Shown here in pieces: positions 34,701 through 46,561 of a stretch of 64,000 bases of DNA (its first letter is position 1; each line of letters starts with the position of its first letter). The DNA lies in NCBI GenBank assembly GCA_035048815.1, contig JAUCBN010000020.1, positions 4,347,501 through 4,411,500 of the forward strand, given 5' to 3'. Origin of the DNA: Abelmoschus esculentus (Eukaryota > Streptophyta > Magnoliopsida > Malvales > Malvaceae). Below the pieces are notes generated by a model that searched no databases, was not told the DNA's origin, and saw only the letters and a program-made list of their open reading frames with translations. The position numbers and the translations under genes were made by a program.

Positions 34701-37247
34701 GGTGGTATTTGTGTACGGAGGAAGTTGTGGCAGCCTTCCGATTCAAAAGCCCTAAGACCACTTTCGGATTTTGGTGACGATGTAGGTGAGGGTTCTGGGG
34801 AACTCCTCCATTCAGACTGATGACGATGTAGTTGGGATTTGTGCACTTTACATGACATCATTTCATGCATCATGATTTGCATTTATTTGTTATTTAACAC
34901 TTGAGAAATTATTTTTAAGAAGAACATTTTTATTATATATTTCTGATATGATGCACCATAGAGACACATTGAGTTTTACGACTCACTCCCTTACATTTCT
35001 CCTTACAGATACTTTTGATCCTTAGACGCCTCGGTACTAGGAGAACATCTCAGATTTTCGGATTTTTATTATATTTTAGTATGAGTCACTATTATCAGAT
35101 TTAGTCATCTTATTTAAATTATGATATTTTATTTGGGATTTGTTATAATTGGACTTGAAATCTTTTGGGACTTATTTAGAATTTCAATGCATGCCTTATA
35201 TTAATTTTTATATTTATTCGGATACATTTTCTTATTTTACCTTTGATATAAAATCATTTATTTGGATTTTTGGAGGATATTTATTTTTAAATGGATGATA
35301 TTTTAATTGTTTTGGAAATTGAATTTTTATATTGACCCCTGAATTTTGGTCAAACCTTATAACCCGATAATAGGGATTACAACAAGAAAGTTTTGAAGCT
35401 GAGTTACTGATAGCTGGCTTTCTCAAGAAAACCATGAACTATATCAATCAGCGATGAACTTAGAGCTGGACTATCAGTTTGATTGAAAGAATTTTCAACC
35501 CTAAGAGAAACAAATAAATCTACCCCCATACAAATTCAGGAAAATAGCATGGAAACCTCTTTTTTCCTGGTAGGAGTGGAATTCCATTAGTGGTTTGTCT
35601 CCCTTGATAATCACAAAATTTATTAAAAACAATGACAACAAAAAATAAGTTCTCAATCTGTTATCTTTTGTGTTATTGATTCTCAATGTCTCCAATATAA
35701 ATAGAAACAACAATGATATCCCCTTCCATTTATTTTCAAATGTAATTTAGACAAGAAGCAATATGGAAGAGACAGACTTGCAATTTTTCAGTCCTAAATT
35801 AATATTCTGCATATACCTGGAAATTACAACTTATATCATCTTTTCCTCTGTTACAGATAAGAAAAGTTGATACTTAATATAGAACAATTTCATACATGAT
35901 AGAAAATTGGAATTTGGTCTTACAAATACAATGCTTTCGACTAACGGGAATTCTTATGAAATGTGACACAAAGTTAAAAGCAGAACAGACAGAGATCAGA
36001 TGTCATAAGGTTAAAAAATATATATGGCTTTCCAAATAAGTGTCTCACATTCTTGATTCATAATGCAAACATGCGTGAAAGCAAGTTCAACAAAGTCAGT
36101 GACAAAATTAGACAAGAAAGTAGACATACCGCTGTGATGTCAGTGATGTTAGGAGTCATCTTTGCCCATACAGGAACAGTTGCTTTTGCATTTATCCATC
36201 CACAAACTTCCTCCAACATTGCACAATCTTGCCCAACTGCCATACCCATTTTACGCTCAGGCATGCCATGAGGGCATGAGAAATTCACTTCAATGGCGTC
36301 CTAGAAACAATATCAATTGATGACAAATATTTGTTATAAGTGTGAGAGACATAAACAAACATAGAATCTAAGTGAAGAATACAGCTTACAATCCCAGTTT
36401 GCTCTACTCGATCAATAAGTTCTTCCCAGCCAGCCTTGTTGTATTCCTCCATAATGGAGGCAATGAGAATCCTATCCGGATACTCCTTTTTCAGTTGCTC
36501 AAATTCTTTTAGCATAATTTCAAGAGGGCGATCACTGATGAGTTCAATGTTCTCCCACCCAATTATCTGTCCTTTGGCTGAACCATTCGCTCCAGCTCGT
36601 AGACGAGCATACCTTGGAGTGACATTGATAACCTTGGCAGCATCTAAGGACACCTGGCAGAACAATTCGGTATCAAATATTCAACACTTCGTATTCTATA
36701 GGCCAAGATCATTTAGATTTAAAAGAACAAATCTCAGACAGCATTTCAGATTTGATTAGTTCATCATTTGAAAGAGATCCATAAAAGCAAAAAGACTGAA
36801 GGCCAAACATGCATAGTTAAACCGTTTCAGTCCGAGTAAATCGCTGAGAAACCGTAAGAAAACATGAAGTTCAAATTCTCCAATACCTCGATATGATCTA
36901 AATAACAATTATGTATTACATATCAAACTAAACCCACCGCACACACAAAAAGGAAAGAAAGAAGAAAAACTTACAGTCTTGGCAATCACCGCGCCCCAGC
37001 CTTCCTCAAAGGCTCTCTTCATAACCGTATAGTTAGTGCCGGGTGGACCGGATCCGATAACAAACGGATTGGGCATACGGAATCCATTAACACTCACGCT
37101 CAAATCCGGCTCCGTTTGAGGATTCGAAGCGCGGACCTTGAAGCCGACTCGATTCAATCTCCGAGGAGCGGCATGGCGAGTGACGGCAATGTCGGCGAAT
37201 GAGTTCCGGTTGTGTTGTCCAACCTTTATGAACTGTAGAGAAACCAT
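31708..37247 (-). CDS. PYD1: Dihydropyrimidine dehydrogenase (NADP+), plastid, 424 aa
   Basis: It does the first step of uracil and thymine breakdown, reducing the base with NADPH. Exons (plus coordinates, in gene order): 37247-36975, 36653-36390, 36300-36130, 32842-32730, 32639-32453, 32058-31949, 31864-31708; 1275 bp, 424 codons plus stop, all borders GT/AG and all phases consistent. The first about 40 residues are basic and Ser/Arg-rich, like a plastid transit peptide. FMN-site strings include PFVIGSGPPGTN, WENIELISDRPL, EVNFSCPHGMPERKMG, PVWAKMTPNITDI and GIGGVETGGDAVEFILLG. The end DWTGDGFVKETESMVSN is typical of plant PYD1. It lacks the iron-sulfur module of the animal enzyme, as plant forms do. 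Intron 3 (32843-36129, 3.3 kb) is enlarged by a solo LTR. Confidence 0.95.
33033..35386 (+). mobile_element. Solo LTR of a Tekay/Del-like gypsy element inside PYD1 intron 3
   Basis: It runs from TGTAACACCCC (33038) to GGGATTACA (35381), 2344 bp, with target duplication ACAAG on both sides (33033-33037, 35382-35386). The start TGTAACACCCC is typical of plant chromovirus LTRs of the Tekay type. It shares blocks with the LTR at 43767-46545, for example GGTGTGTTCTCTTAT and GTGACATGCTT (34360-34430) and the TGCATGGGGTGG...GGTGAGGG...GGAACT block (34690-34810). No internal region remains, so the two LTRs of the original element recombined. It is antisense to PYD1 and adds most of intron 3. Confidence 0.9.
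34125..34345 (+). other. Two exon-like coding segments with intron borders, inside the solo LTR
   Basis: A T-rich tract ending TTTTTAAG (34107-34124) leads into a GC-richer segment 34125-34208. This is closed by GTGAGT at 34209; an AT-rich 75-bp gap ends ATTTGTAG at 34283, and 34284-34345 ends with TAG. Joined in phase, the two segments read DDVDTEDEIVPPPPPLVQNT..., then a basic tail ARDNSDRGKRHRQH and stop (about 48 residues). Acidic start, proline run and basic tail look like the C-terminal end of a protein, but I do not recognise it. It may be a captured gene piece, or a feature of this LTR family; the second LTR (43767-46545) lacks it. Confidence 0.35.
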
Positions 37248-37354
37248 GGATGTATGTACGTAAATTGAAAAGAATTAGAAATAATTTGAAATTTAATCTG
37301 AATGAACTCTGAGAAGGAGTATATTCAAGGTAATCTCGGTTGTAGTTTCTGAGT

Positions 37355-37382
37355 TTTATAGCAGCTCAAAACTATTTATAGA
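37355..37382 (-). promoter_or_regulatory. TATA-like boxes of PYD1
   Basis: On the minus strand TCTATAAATAG lies at about 37372-37382 and GCTATAAAACTC at about 37350-37361. Both are 100-130 bp before the ATG. Either could set transcription start; I cannot choose between them. Confidence 0.4.
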
Positions 37383-37402
37383 TACAACACTATCGATTAA
37401 TA

Positions 37403-37408
37403 ATACTA

Positions 37409-37449
<41 letters not shown>
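37403..37449. repeat. (TAA)n microsatellite upstream of PYD1
   Basis: About 14 units of TAA lie some 160-200 bp upstream of the PYD1 start codon, just beyond the TATA-like boxes. Length change here could alter promoter spacing. Confidence 0.85.
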
Positions 37450-38111
37450 TTTAATAGTTTTAAGTGTTAAATAAATGATTATTAGGTGAACCTATTTATC
37501 ACATCATTTGATGAATATGATTTATCTAATAATTTTTAATTTTTAATAGACGTTTAAATATATTTTAGATTAAATAAATATCTAAAAGTTTTAAAGTTAT
37601 TTAAATAAGTGTTTGTTGTGTTGATTTTTATCTTATTTAATAAATATCAACATCTTAAAATTTTAAAAATATATTTTAAGAATAAAAAAATAATCTCAAA
37701 TTTAGCCAAAAATTTGAAATTTCTAACACATAAAAACCAAATCCCAATCTAACCTGATTTCACCGTCAATTATCACATTATTATCCATCATAATCGTCAT
37801 CGGACCATCATAATTATTTATCTCATTATTTTATCATCGAAAATCTATTAACGTTGTGCAAAAACACTAAAATCATCAAATGGTTCATCCAAATAATTAA
37901 TGACGAATGATAATATAACAAACGATAAATAATGTGTGAGTTGATTGACGAAGGAAAGCCACTTCATTCCATCACCGTAAATATAATCAATATCGATAGA
38001 AATGATCAAATTTAGTGTTTAGGGATCTAAAGACTATTTTGAGATTATTTAAAAATTTTAGGATATTTTAAAACCACTAACTTATTTTTTAAAAATTAAA
38101 ATTCAAGAAAA
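37450..38111. other. AT-rich spacer upstream of PYD1
   Basis: I see no gene. A somewhat less AT-rich stretch (37740-37980) holds several ATCATC/CATCAT words without coding sense. Confidence 0.5.
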
Positions 38112-38948
38112 TATTTAATCAGAGTCGTTCCTGAAATTTTAGTGACCCTAAGGCAAATGTAAAAATATAGGTATTTAATAATAAATATTAAAAAATAGTT
38201 TTTTAATAAGAAATATTAAAATATAGTTTTTTAATAAGAAGTATTAAAAAAATTAAATTAAGTATATGCTTACAAATAAATATTAAAAAAATTAGGCCCC
38301 TAATAACAAGTATTAATAAAAAATTAATCCTTAATAATAAATATTGGAGAAAATAAATTTTAATAGTGAACCTCTAACAACAAATATTGTGAAAAATCTA
38401 ACTTCTAATAACAAATATTGAAAAACTATGTTCCTAATAATAATTATTGAAAAAAATAGAGTTATGTAAGTATTAGGGAAAATTAGATCTTAATAATAAA
38501 TATATTGAAAAATAGCTCTTATAATAAATATAAAAAAATAAATTTTAAAATTAGACTCCTAATAACAAGTATTAGAAAAAAACGTGACTCTAATAACAAA
38601 TAACGAACATAAATAAATTTTAAAAGTATATATTAATAAATATTAAAAAATATTTCTTTAGAGTTGAACCTCTAATAATAAATTTTAAGAGTAAACTTAA
38701 TACAAATATTAAAAAAATTATGATTATAATAACAAATAGTAAAAAATAAATTCATTTAATAATAAATATTGAAAGAAATTAATAATTAACCTATAATAAT
38801 AAATATTAAAAATTATTTTTTAAAAAAATATTAAAAGTTAAATTATAATTAAAAATAAATATATTTAATAAAAAATAAAATTAGAGATCCTTAACAAGGG
38901 GTGGGCCCTAAGATGTGGCCCACCCCCAAGGATGGGCCTGTATTTAGT
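38112..38948. mobile_element. hAT-type MITE filled with a degenerate repeat
   Basis: The element is 38120-38940 (821 bp). The left end is CAGAGTCGTTCCTGA and the right end read in reverse is CAGGCCCATCCTTGG, a weak inverted pair of the CAGGGCCGG(T/C)CCTG type seen in plant hAT elements. It is flanked by 8-bp duplications TATTTAAT (38112-38119) and TATTTAGT (38941-38948). The interior is about twenty degenerate copies of a (C)CTAATAA(C/T)AAATATT(A/G)AAAAA word at 25-45 bp spacing. No coding sequence. Confidence 0.7.
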
Positions 38949-39537
38949 AATACAACAAACACTTATTTAATCTAAAATATATTTTAAATATCTACTTAAA
39001 AAATATAGTTTTAACACTTATTTGAATTTAAACTTATTTAATACAATAAAAAATTAAGTTTCATTAGAACAAAATAAAGAGAATCGGTAAATAAAATAAA
39101 ATATGAGATTAAAAAATTATGAGTTTACTACATGTGATTTTTCTTTCCTAGTTGTATCTATTATGTGTATTTTTTTTATAATTTTATTTAATATAACAGG
39201 CCGAACAAAAGAAAAAAATTGACATCGCAACCTGCATGCATGATTTTTTTTAATTAACCTATCATTAATTTTTTAATAAAATTATATTAAAATATAAAAC
39301 AAAAAATATAACATCAATACATTTCACTATAAAATAAATAGAATACACAAAAAAAATATTATAATGGATTTGGTACTGACCTGAATAATTATCCTAAATT
39401 AAAAAATATACATGTGAGTTTGATGTGAGATGTCCCAAAATTTGTTTTCTCACCAAAGAAAGGATAAACTGATACATGTGATTATTTGTTAAAAAATAGA
39501 TATGGATACTGGCGATGAAATATGAGAAAGTGGAAAA

Positions 39538-39539
<2 letters not shown>

Positions 39540-39621
<82 letters not shown>
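39540..39621. repeat. (TAA)n microsatellite, about 27 units
   Basis: This is an uninterrupted TAA run of about 80 bp. The apparent reading frame of isoleucines across it is a product of the repeat. Confidence 0.95.
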
Positions 39622-39623
<2 letters not shown>

Positions 39624-40269
39624 AACTCACTCTTAATCATTTAATCTCACTAATACACATGTCAGACACAAAGCTGTCAGGAAGGTAACTTTTACTTTCT
39701 AAATTATATTTGGGGAATTTAGGGAATAATTGGGGATGGAGACAGAAACTATAATGAAAATTCGGTTCAACAGTATCATGTCACTTTCTCTTGACATGGT
39801 TCAGCTAGAATACATATAAAATTTCTGGCTTCACAAGATCACGCCACCTCTTGACGAGATAGTTTTTTATAAAAAAAATATATCCTATATAGGTGGTTGT
39901 TCTCCATTCAGTTCATCAACTTAAACAGCTTGCTCATTGTAGCTAGGAAGGGAGAGAAGACCTCGCTAAGATAAAGTGACGAGATCTTCTTTTTACTATA
40001 GCAATTGACCTACTTCCCCAATTATTTTCAAACGTCTTTATAATACTAAAAATAAAGCTAAACTCCTATATTTCTCAAAATTGACCAATTATAATAATAA
40101 AAACAAGTATAAAGTCCTAAAATGAATAAAATATGTTATTGGATGCTAAAAAGTTTATGATGAATGATGTGATAGAAAAAAAATTACGTAGAAATATGTA
40201 TTTTAATATAATAATTTAAAATTAATTTAAAAATATTTTTAAAATGTTTTTTATGTCAAAACAACTTGA

Positions 40270-40460
40270 AAACATATTTAATAAGCTTTTGAGAGGTTTT
40301 AGAAGTGTTTCAAAATGATTTAAAGAAGTCAAAGTATTGAAAATAATTCAGGCGTTTTGATACACTTCTTAGGTGTTTCGATACAATTGGAATTTTAAAA
40401 GGCATTTTGTTAAGGTGTTTCGATACATTTTGCTTGATATAAATCGTTGCTTGATGAAAC
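40270..40460. repeat. Fragment with GTTTCGATAC motif
   Basis: Three to four copies of (G)TTT(C/T)GATACA lie between 40350 and 40430, in the same sense as the larger cluster at 15170-15730. It is probably a remnant of the same LTR family. Confidence 0.5.
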
Positions 40461-42314
40461 AACGATCCTTGAGTGTTTACGGATCTAGTATTGTAGCAAG
40501 AACTTCCCTGCAATAAAATAAAATAAAAAGGTTGTATTAAGACTTAAAATACTCGGAAATAAGAAAGAAAAAGAAACAAGAAACAAGAAAAGAAGTTACT
40601 AGAATTTCGGGACATATTTGACTAAGGAAGAAGATGAATGCTTCAATCTTCATCCATGGCAGCCTTGAGTGCTAAAAAATGACAAAAACTTGCTATAAAA
40701 AATTCGGAAACTTGAACAACGAAGAACTCGAAAGAACCTGCACAATAACGTATGCAAACCCGAATCGCATATGTTCAATGTTCAAAGGACTTGAACCCTC
40801 TAGATAGCAATATAGAAACCCTAAGTATCAAGTAAATTTGACACAACAAACGAATCTAAAATGTCAAAAATAGTTCTAAAAAGAACCGAAATGAGAGAAA
40901 GTTCTCACAAGTATAATTTTCATTCAAAAGTCTAACCTTTTTACATTGTTTTAAGTACAATTATATAGGAAAAAGAAGGTGTGGCCGAATTACATTGTGT
41001 GGCTAATATTAAATGAGTTTAAAAATTAAATTTGAGTGAAAATAACTTCTTTTTGGCGGAATTAATTTGCAATCACATGTTTGAACGAATTAAACACATA
41101 AAACATGTGTTTAATATTTAAAAGTTGAAGCAAAACTACTCAATCTTATCCTTTGTGGCTGTTAGGTCTTCAAAACAAGGGTCTTGTTTGGCTTGCACTC
41201 CTTTGAACGCCCACACATGTGTGCACAAGGCTGCCATGTGTGTCTCACATGCATGGCACATGCCTAGGACACCCTCCCCACGTGTAGGATAGGTTTCAGC
41301 TACCATAGGTCACTTTGGCTTGAGTTGAGTTAGCTGGAATTGAGTTAAGCTGAAACGAGCTATATGAGAATGTTAAGAGTTGAATTAAGCTGAGAGCTAA
41401 GCCTTTGAGCTAAGATGAGCTGGAACCGAGCTGCTTGCACCAACTTGAGCTGGAGTTGAGTTGTATACACTCACTTGAGCTAGTGTCCTCCTATGTACCT
41501 ATGTCAAAACATAACAAGAATCCATCAAAGTATTGTAAACTTAATAAAAACATAAATCCAATCCTTAAAACATACTTAGCATAATATATACATACTTAAA
41601 CATATATAAGAAGTAATATAGCCTAAATATGTCACATATCAGCATGCAACACATTATAAATTTTATGTTCTAAGGCATGATTATGTTCAAATGAATCTTA
41701 AATTTTAGCACAAGGAAAAGAACTTCCCTGAATTTCTTTGCCTTAGAACGCATGATCATGGTTGGTGGCATAGGTGTCTCACATCATCCCCCTTCTTTAA
41801 AGTGATTTGTCCTTAAATCGATGCTTGGTACGAACGGAAACAATTTGGACTTCCTTCGGGTAAGGAACTTCTTTATCTCAGTCTTGTACAATAACCATGC
41901 TCCTTTGGAATCATTGTGTTGTAGGAAAACATCTTGATCGTTCATCATGAGTACAACACACTTATTTCAATCAACAAATCTTCTCACAAATAGTTCTTTA
42001 TGATCCATGCTAATTTCCTTAAACTTTGTACTATTTCGAATGATACATCTTGAGTATATGGACAATTCTCGTTGCACGTTCTTTAAATTGTTGCACAAAT
42101 GAATCTCAAGACAACAAAGAGAATTGTGATCATACTTGAGTAAAATTAAATCTTATACATGAACCAAATTACATTGAAATGATTCAAGAGGAGAAAATGA
42201 GACATTAATAACAAAATAAAAGGAATTTTTAAACCACAATGGATATTTAATGGGAATCGGTTGTTAAATTTTCTTCAAAATTGGTATTGTACTTGAAAAG
42301 TCAACGACCACATC

Positions 42315-43271
42315 TTATGAACCTTCAAGTGACATATCTTTCAAAATGACAATAGACATATTTCTTGAATCATCATCTTGGGAAGTTATGTATTTTGGAA
42401 TACCCTGTAAATTAGAAGAGAGAATAGAATAAAAATTAGGATTAAACAATACTTGTTTGTCTTCTCGTTTTAGCGTTGTTTCTTTAGCTTTCTTGCTCGC
42501 TTTCCAAGCGTCAATGCTTGAATTCAAATGAGCTTGGTCATCTCTCACTTGGCTTGGCATCAAAGGTTCCAAAGTGATCTTCTTACCCTCATACATAAAA
42601 GAATATCTATTGGTTAAATTATCGTGCATTGCTCGTTTATCGAACTATTATGGGCGTCTTAACAATAAATGAGTTGCATCCATTGAAACAACATCACAAA
42701 GTACTTCATCCTTGTACTTTCCAATGGCAAATGGCACAACAACATGTTTTGGGACTTTCATTTCACCACCATTATTCAACCACTAAAATTTGTACGGTTT
42801 GGGATGTTTTGTCATCTTCAAACCTAGCTTGTCAACCATAAGAAAACTAGCAATGTTAGTGCAACTACCACCATTGATAATTGCAATACATACCTTGTTG
42901 TTTACAAGACATCTTGTATGAAAGATGTTCTCCCGTTGTTCATCTTCAATCGGATGTGCATTCAAGCTTCTCTTGACAATAAGTGTTTCACCCGTTGCAA
43001 ACGTCTCGACTTTGCTTTCCCATACTAAATACACATCAGAATTTGTTCGTCTCTAAAAGGAAGAAATTGAAACCTTAATGTTAGATAAGTTATCGTCAAC
43101 CATACGTCCTTTTCTTAGATTCAATCTCCAAGATTGATCCATATCGTTTTCATCATGAATCTCATCATGGACAGATTAGGAACCACCTCCATCTATTCTA
43201 TCTATTTGAGACTGTAAAAGCTCCAATTCAACCCTTAACAACCTTTGAATCTCACGAGTAATGACTTGCAT
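42315..43271 (-). pseudogene. Gypsy gag start and protease remnant
   Basis: The frame starts at ATG 43269-43271 (MQVITREIQRLLRVELELL, coiled-coil-like). It breaks at a stop after about 30 codons and then jumps, without the gag core or a cysteine knuckle, to the linker and protease: ENIFHTRCLVNN, then AIINGGSCTNIAS, where Asp is normally found instead of Asn in the catalytic IIDGGSC. It continues with TKHPKPYKF, VVVPFAIGKYKDEVLCDVV (42760-42690) and RAMHDNLTNRYSF to about 42315. Several stops lie within. The lost Asp means the protease would be dead even if read. Confidence 0.8.
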
Positions 43272-45590
43272 TTTTAAATTCGGTTGTTGTTAGCCTTCTT
43301 AATTACTTTCACTAAAACCTGTCATTCTGTTTTTAAATCAAAGGAAACAACAGAAAACAATTTTAAAGGTAAGTAAAAATAAAGAAATGGACCTCACAGC
43401 ACACTCAACAAAGTATCACAAATCACTTCAAGAAAATACCACTCCACAATTACACTCAACACTCATGTTTCACTCAGGAGAATACTTGAATGACTATTTT
43501 TGTCTCCCCTTATGATCTCATTATGCACAATTGCCTTTTTCCATTTGATCTCTCGCAATCAGTTCTTTAAAGGAACTAACTCGATCTATCAAACTTATTA
43601 ATTGTGTAAACTTACAAAGAGAATAACAAAGGTTAAGAGACAAATGATTAAAAGAAACGAAAATATGGCTATTAGATGTAAAATAAAGATTGAAAGTGTT
43701 GGAAATTAAGAAAATGTGAATGAAGAAACTAAGATGACAATATAAAAGGAAATTCAGGAACTTACTTGTAACATCCCAAAAATTAATCCTAATTCTGAAA
43801 TCCCTAATTAAAAACCCTAATTTTATATTCCTAATTTTTGAAACCCTAATTTCTTTTTTTTGAACTTTCTAAATTGATTTTCTAAATTCAAGGGAAAATT
43901 TAAAATTGTAAAGTTTTGAAAGTTTTAAATATGAATTTAAAGTTTAAAAATTAAAGTGATGTTTTGAAAATCCTAAAGAGATTGATAACTAAATATGTAA
44001 TTTATCCTTTTTTTAAAAAATATTTTGTTTTTAACGTGTGTTATTTTTTATTTACTATTTAAATAAAATTGTTTTATTATTTATTAATATAGTATATGTT
44101 TTGAAATTTGATAACTTTTGGATAACCAATTTATTTTTGAATTGAATTTTATTTTCATTGAGATTAATTATTTTTTAAGAGTTTTTCTACGATTAATCTT
44201 TTTATTAAAAGTATTATTTTATTCTAATTATTGTTTTATCAAAAGTCTTTTTTTATTATTATAATATATATTATATGAAATTATTGTCAAAAATCCCTTT
44301 AAAATTCTATAATCTTTTTATTATTATTTTATTAAATTTTTATGGTTTAATAGAATTTTAATTCAAATTAGAATCAATTATTTTTTTCTCTATATATACA
44401 TATTATGATCTAAGAAAAAACCCTACATTATTTTCTTTCATCAAGATTCTTTAAAGCCTCTGTTCTCACTCTTTATTTTTGTGTGAGTTCAAAACCATGT
44501 TATTCAGTAATTTGAGTCAATTTGGCTAAGGTGTGTTCTCTTATTGGTGTTATATTTGTTTTTTTTCAAAAAAATATATTTTTTGTGACATGCTTAATAT
44601 TTTATGTTTTGAAAAATATTTGTGTTTTGTTGGCATGTTTAATTTTTGTATTGTGTCTTTAATTGCATATTTGTGTTTCCCTGCTTACGTGTCATTGGGA
44701 TTTAAGAAATATATAAAACTTTTTGGATTTTGAGATCTTATACTTTTATGAGTAATTATGATTTTTAAACCCTGTAAAATTGTGTTTTCGGATAAATTAT
44801 GATTTAGGATTAAGAATGAGATTGAATAAATTATAATATCATTCATACAACTTGTTTTGTATTGTTTCCTAAAATATTACTCTTGAGAAATAATTTTATA
44901 AACTGTGTTTTGTTTTTTTATCTACACCTTAGAGATACACTAAGTTCTTTAGGTTACTCCATATTAGTTTTCTCTTACAAATATTTGAACTTTAGACAAT
45001 GTGGTACCTGGAGAATCTCATACTTTATCTGGTTATTTTATTATTCAATATAAAACTAACTTTTAGTTATTCAAATTATTATTACTATTTTAGAAAGTTT
45101 AATATATTTGGGAATTAAGGTTATTTTCGGTATACATAAATATTTTTCTTACATTTGGATATTTTATTTGAACCATCAGACTATAATGTTAATAAGTTTA
45201 TGAGATAATTTATTTTAGGAATTTTAACTCTTCTTAAATTACCAATTTTTAGTTATAATTTTAACTTTTTTTTGATGAATTATTAAGTAATTAAATATTT
45301 TATAATTATTATGAAATAATATAAATTAAATTGGTTTTGAGGGTAAAATTTTTAACGTTAACTTCCTAGATTTAATCTATTTCTTATTGTGTTAAATGTG
45401 TATTTCTTTCTGTGCTATTGTCAAATGAATTCAAATGTGTGTTTTCTTCTTGTGTTAAAGGCGTGCTTCTTCATGTGCTATTGTTAAATGAATTTAAATG
45501 TGTGTTTTCTTTCAGTGCTAGATTTCTGTTTTGTGATTAACTGTTTATTGTGATACTGTGATCTTGAGATTCCTTGTGATACTATGATCA

Positions 45591-46090
45591 GATTATCTGA
45601 ACTGTGTGTTTCGTATTCTATATGATTCTATGTGCTGAGACATTTGAGATCATTAACATTGATTGCATTACATGTGCATGGGGTGGATTGTACGTTGGAA
45701 GGTGGTTTTATCACACTGTGTTTGGCGAAATAAGGGGTGAGGGGTTCTGAGGAACTACCTCCACTATGATCGGTTGGCTTTGACACCACTGTGTTTGGCG
45801 TTCGGAGTATGAGACTAAATTCTCTATGACCTTGCATTCAACAGATTATCGAAACTGTGTGCCTCGTATATTATATGAATATCTGTGATGAGACTTTTAT
45901 GATTTATGATATTGATTTCATAATCATGTGCATTGGGAGGGATTGTACAGAGGAAGGTGGTTTTACCACACTGTGTTTGGTGAAATAAGGGGTGAGGGGT
46001 TCTAGGAACTACCTCCACTGTGATTGGTTGGCTTTGCCACCATTGTGTTTGGCATTCGAAGCATGAGATTGCATTCTTTGTGACATTGTA
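45591..46090 (+). repeat. 253-bp tandem duplication inside the Tekay-like LTR
   Basis: Unit 1 starts GATTATCTGAACTGTG at 45591 and unit 2 GATTATCGAAACTGTG at 45844. Both continue through GTGCAT(G/T)GG, GGAAGGTGGTTTTA, GTTTGGCGAAATAAGG, GGTGAGGGGTTCT, ACTACCTCCACT and TTTGGC(G/A)TTCG. The units differ at about one base in eight. The solo LTR at 33038 has only one, more distant, copy of this block. Confidence 0.85.
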
Positions 46091-46549
46091 TTCATCAATA
46101 TTTGTGTTTATATTATCACGAAAAATTAGATTATAATTGTGATTGTGAATTGAGTGACATTGTGATGTTTGACTGCACTTTAGAGACACACTGGGCTTTA
46201 TAGCTCATTCTTTTAGTTTTTTTTTCTTTCAGATATGTGGCCCTAGGAGTTGAGACTCGGAGATCTCTCTCAGATACGGTTTATTACTATTTTTAGTATA
46301 ATTATTTAGAGATATTTTTATTTTGGGATTATTAGAGATTGAGATGTATTTAAACCTCATGTATAAAACCAGTTATTTAAATTTATTAATTTTAAATATG
46401 AATATTTACTTTTTAAACCGTGTTTTTATCTTTTGATTTATAAATTTGGTTTTTAAATCACTTTTTTTCAATTACTTGACATGAAAGTTTTAAAAGCAAC
46501 AATTTTCACCTATCGTGCTCTTTAAGTTAAAATTAAGGGGTTATATTTT

Positions 46550-46561
46550 TGGTATCAGAGC
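46550..46561 (+). other. Primer binding site, initiator tRNA-Met
   Basis: TGGTATCAGAGC follows the LTR end by 4 bp. It is the standard primer site of chromoviruses and many other plant LTR elements. Confidence 0.85.

Noticed and set aside
39394..39630. Minus-strand frame with a long isoleucine run
   Set aside because: It is translation of the TAA microsatellite.
45628..46189. Two minus-strand frames with Cys/His residues
   Set aside because: They lie in the duplicated block of a plus-strand LTR; the similar frame in both copies reflects the duplication.
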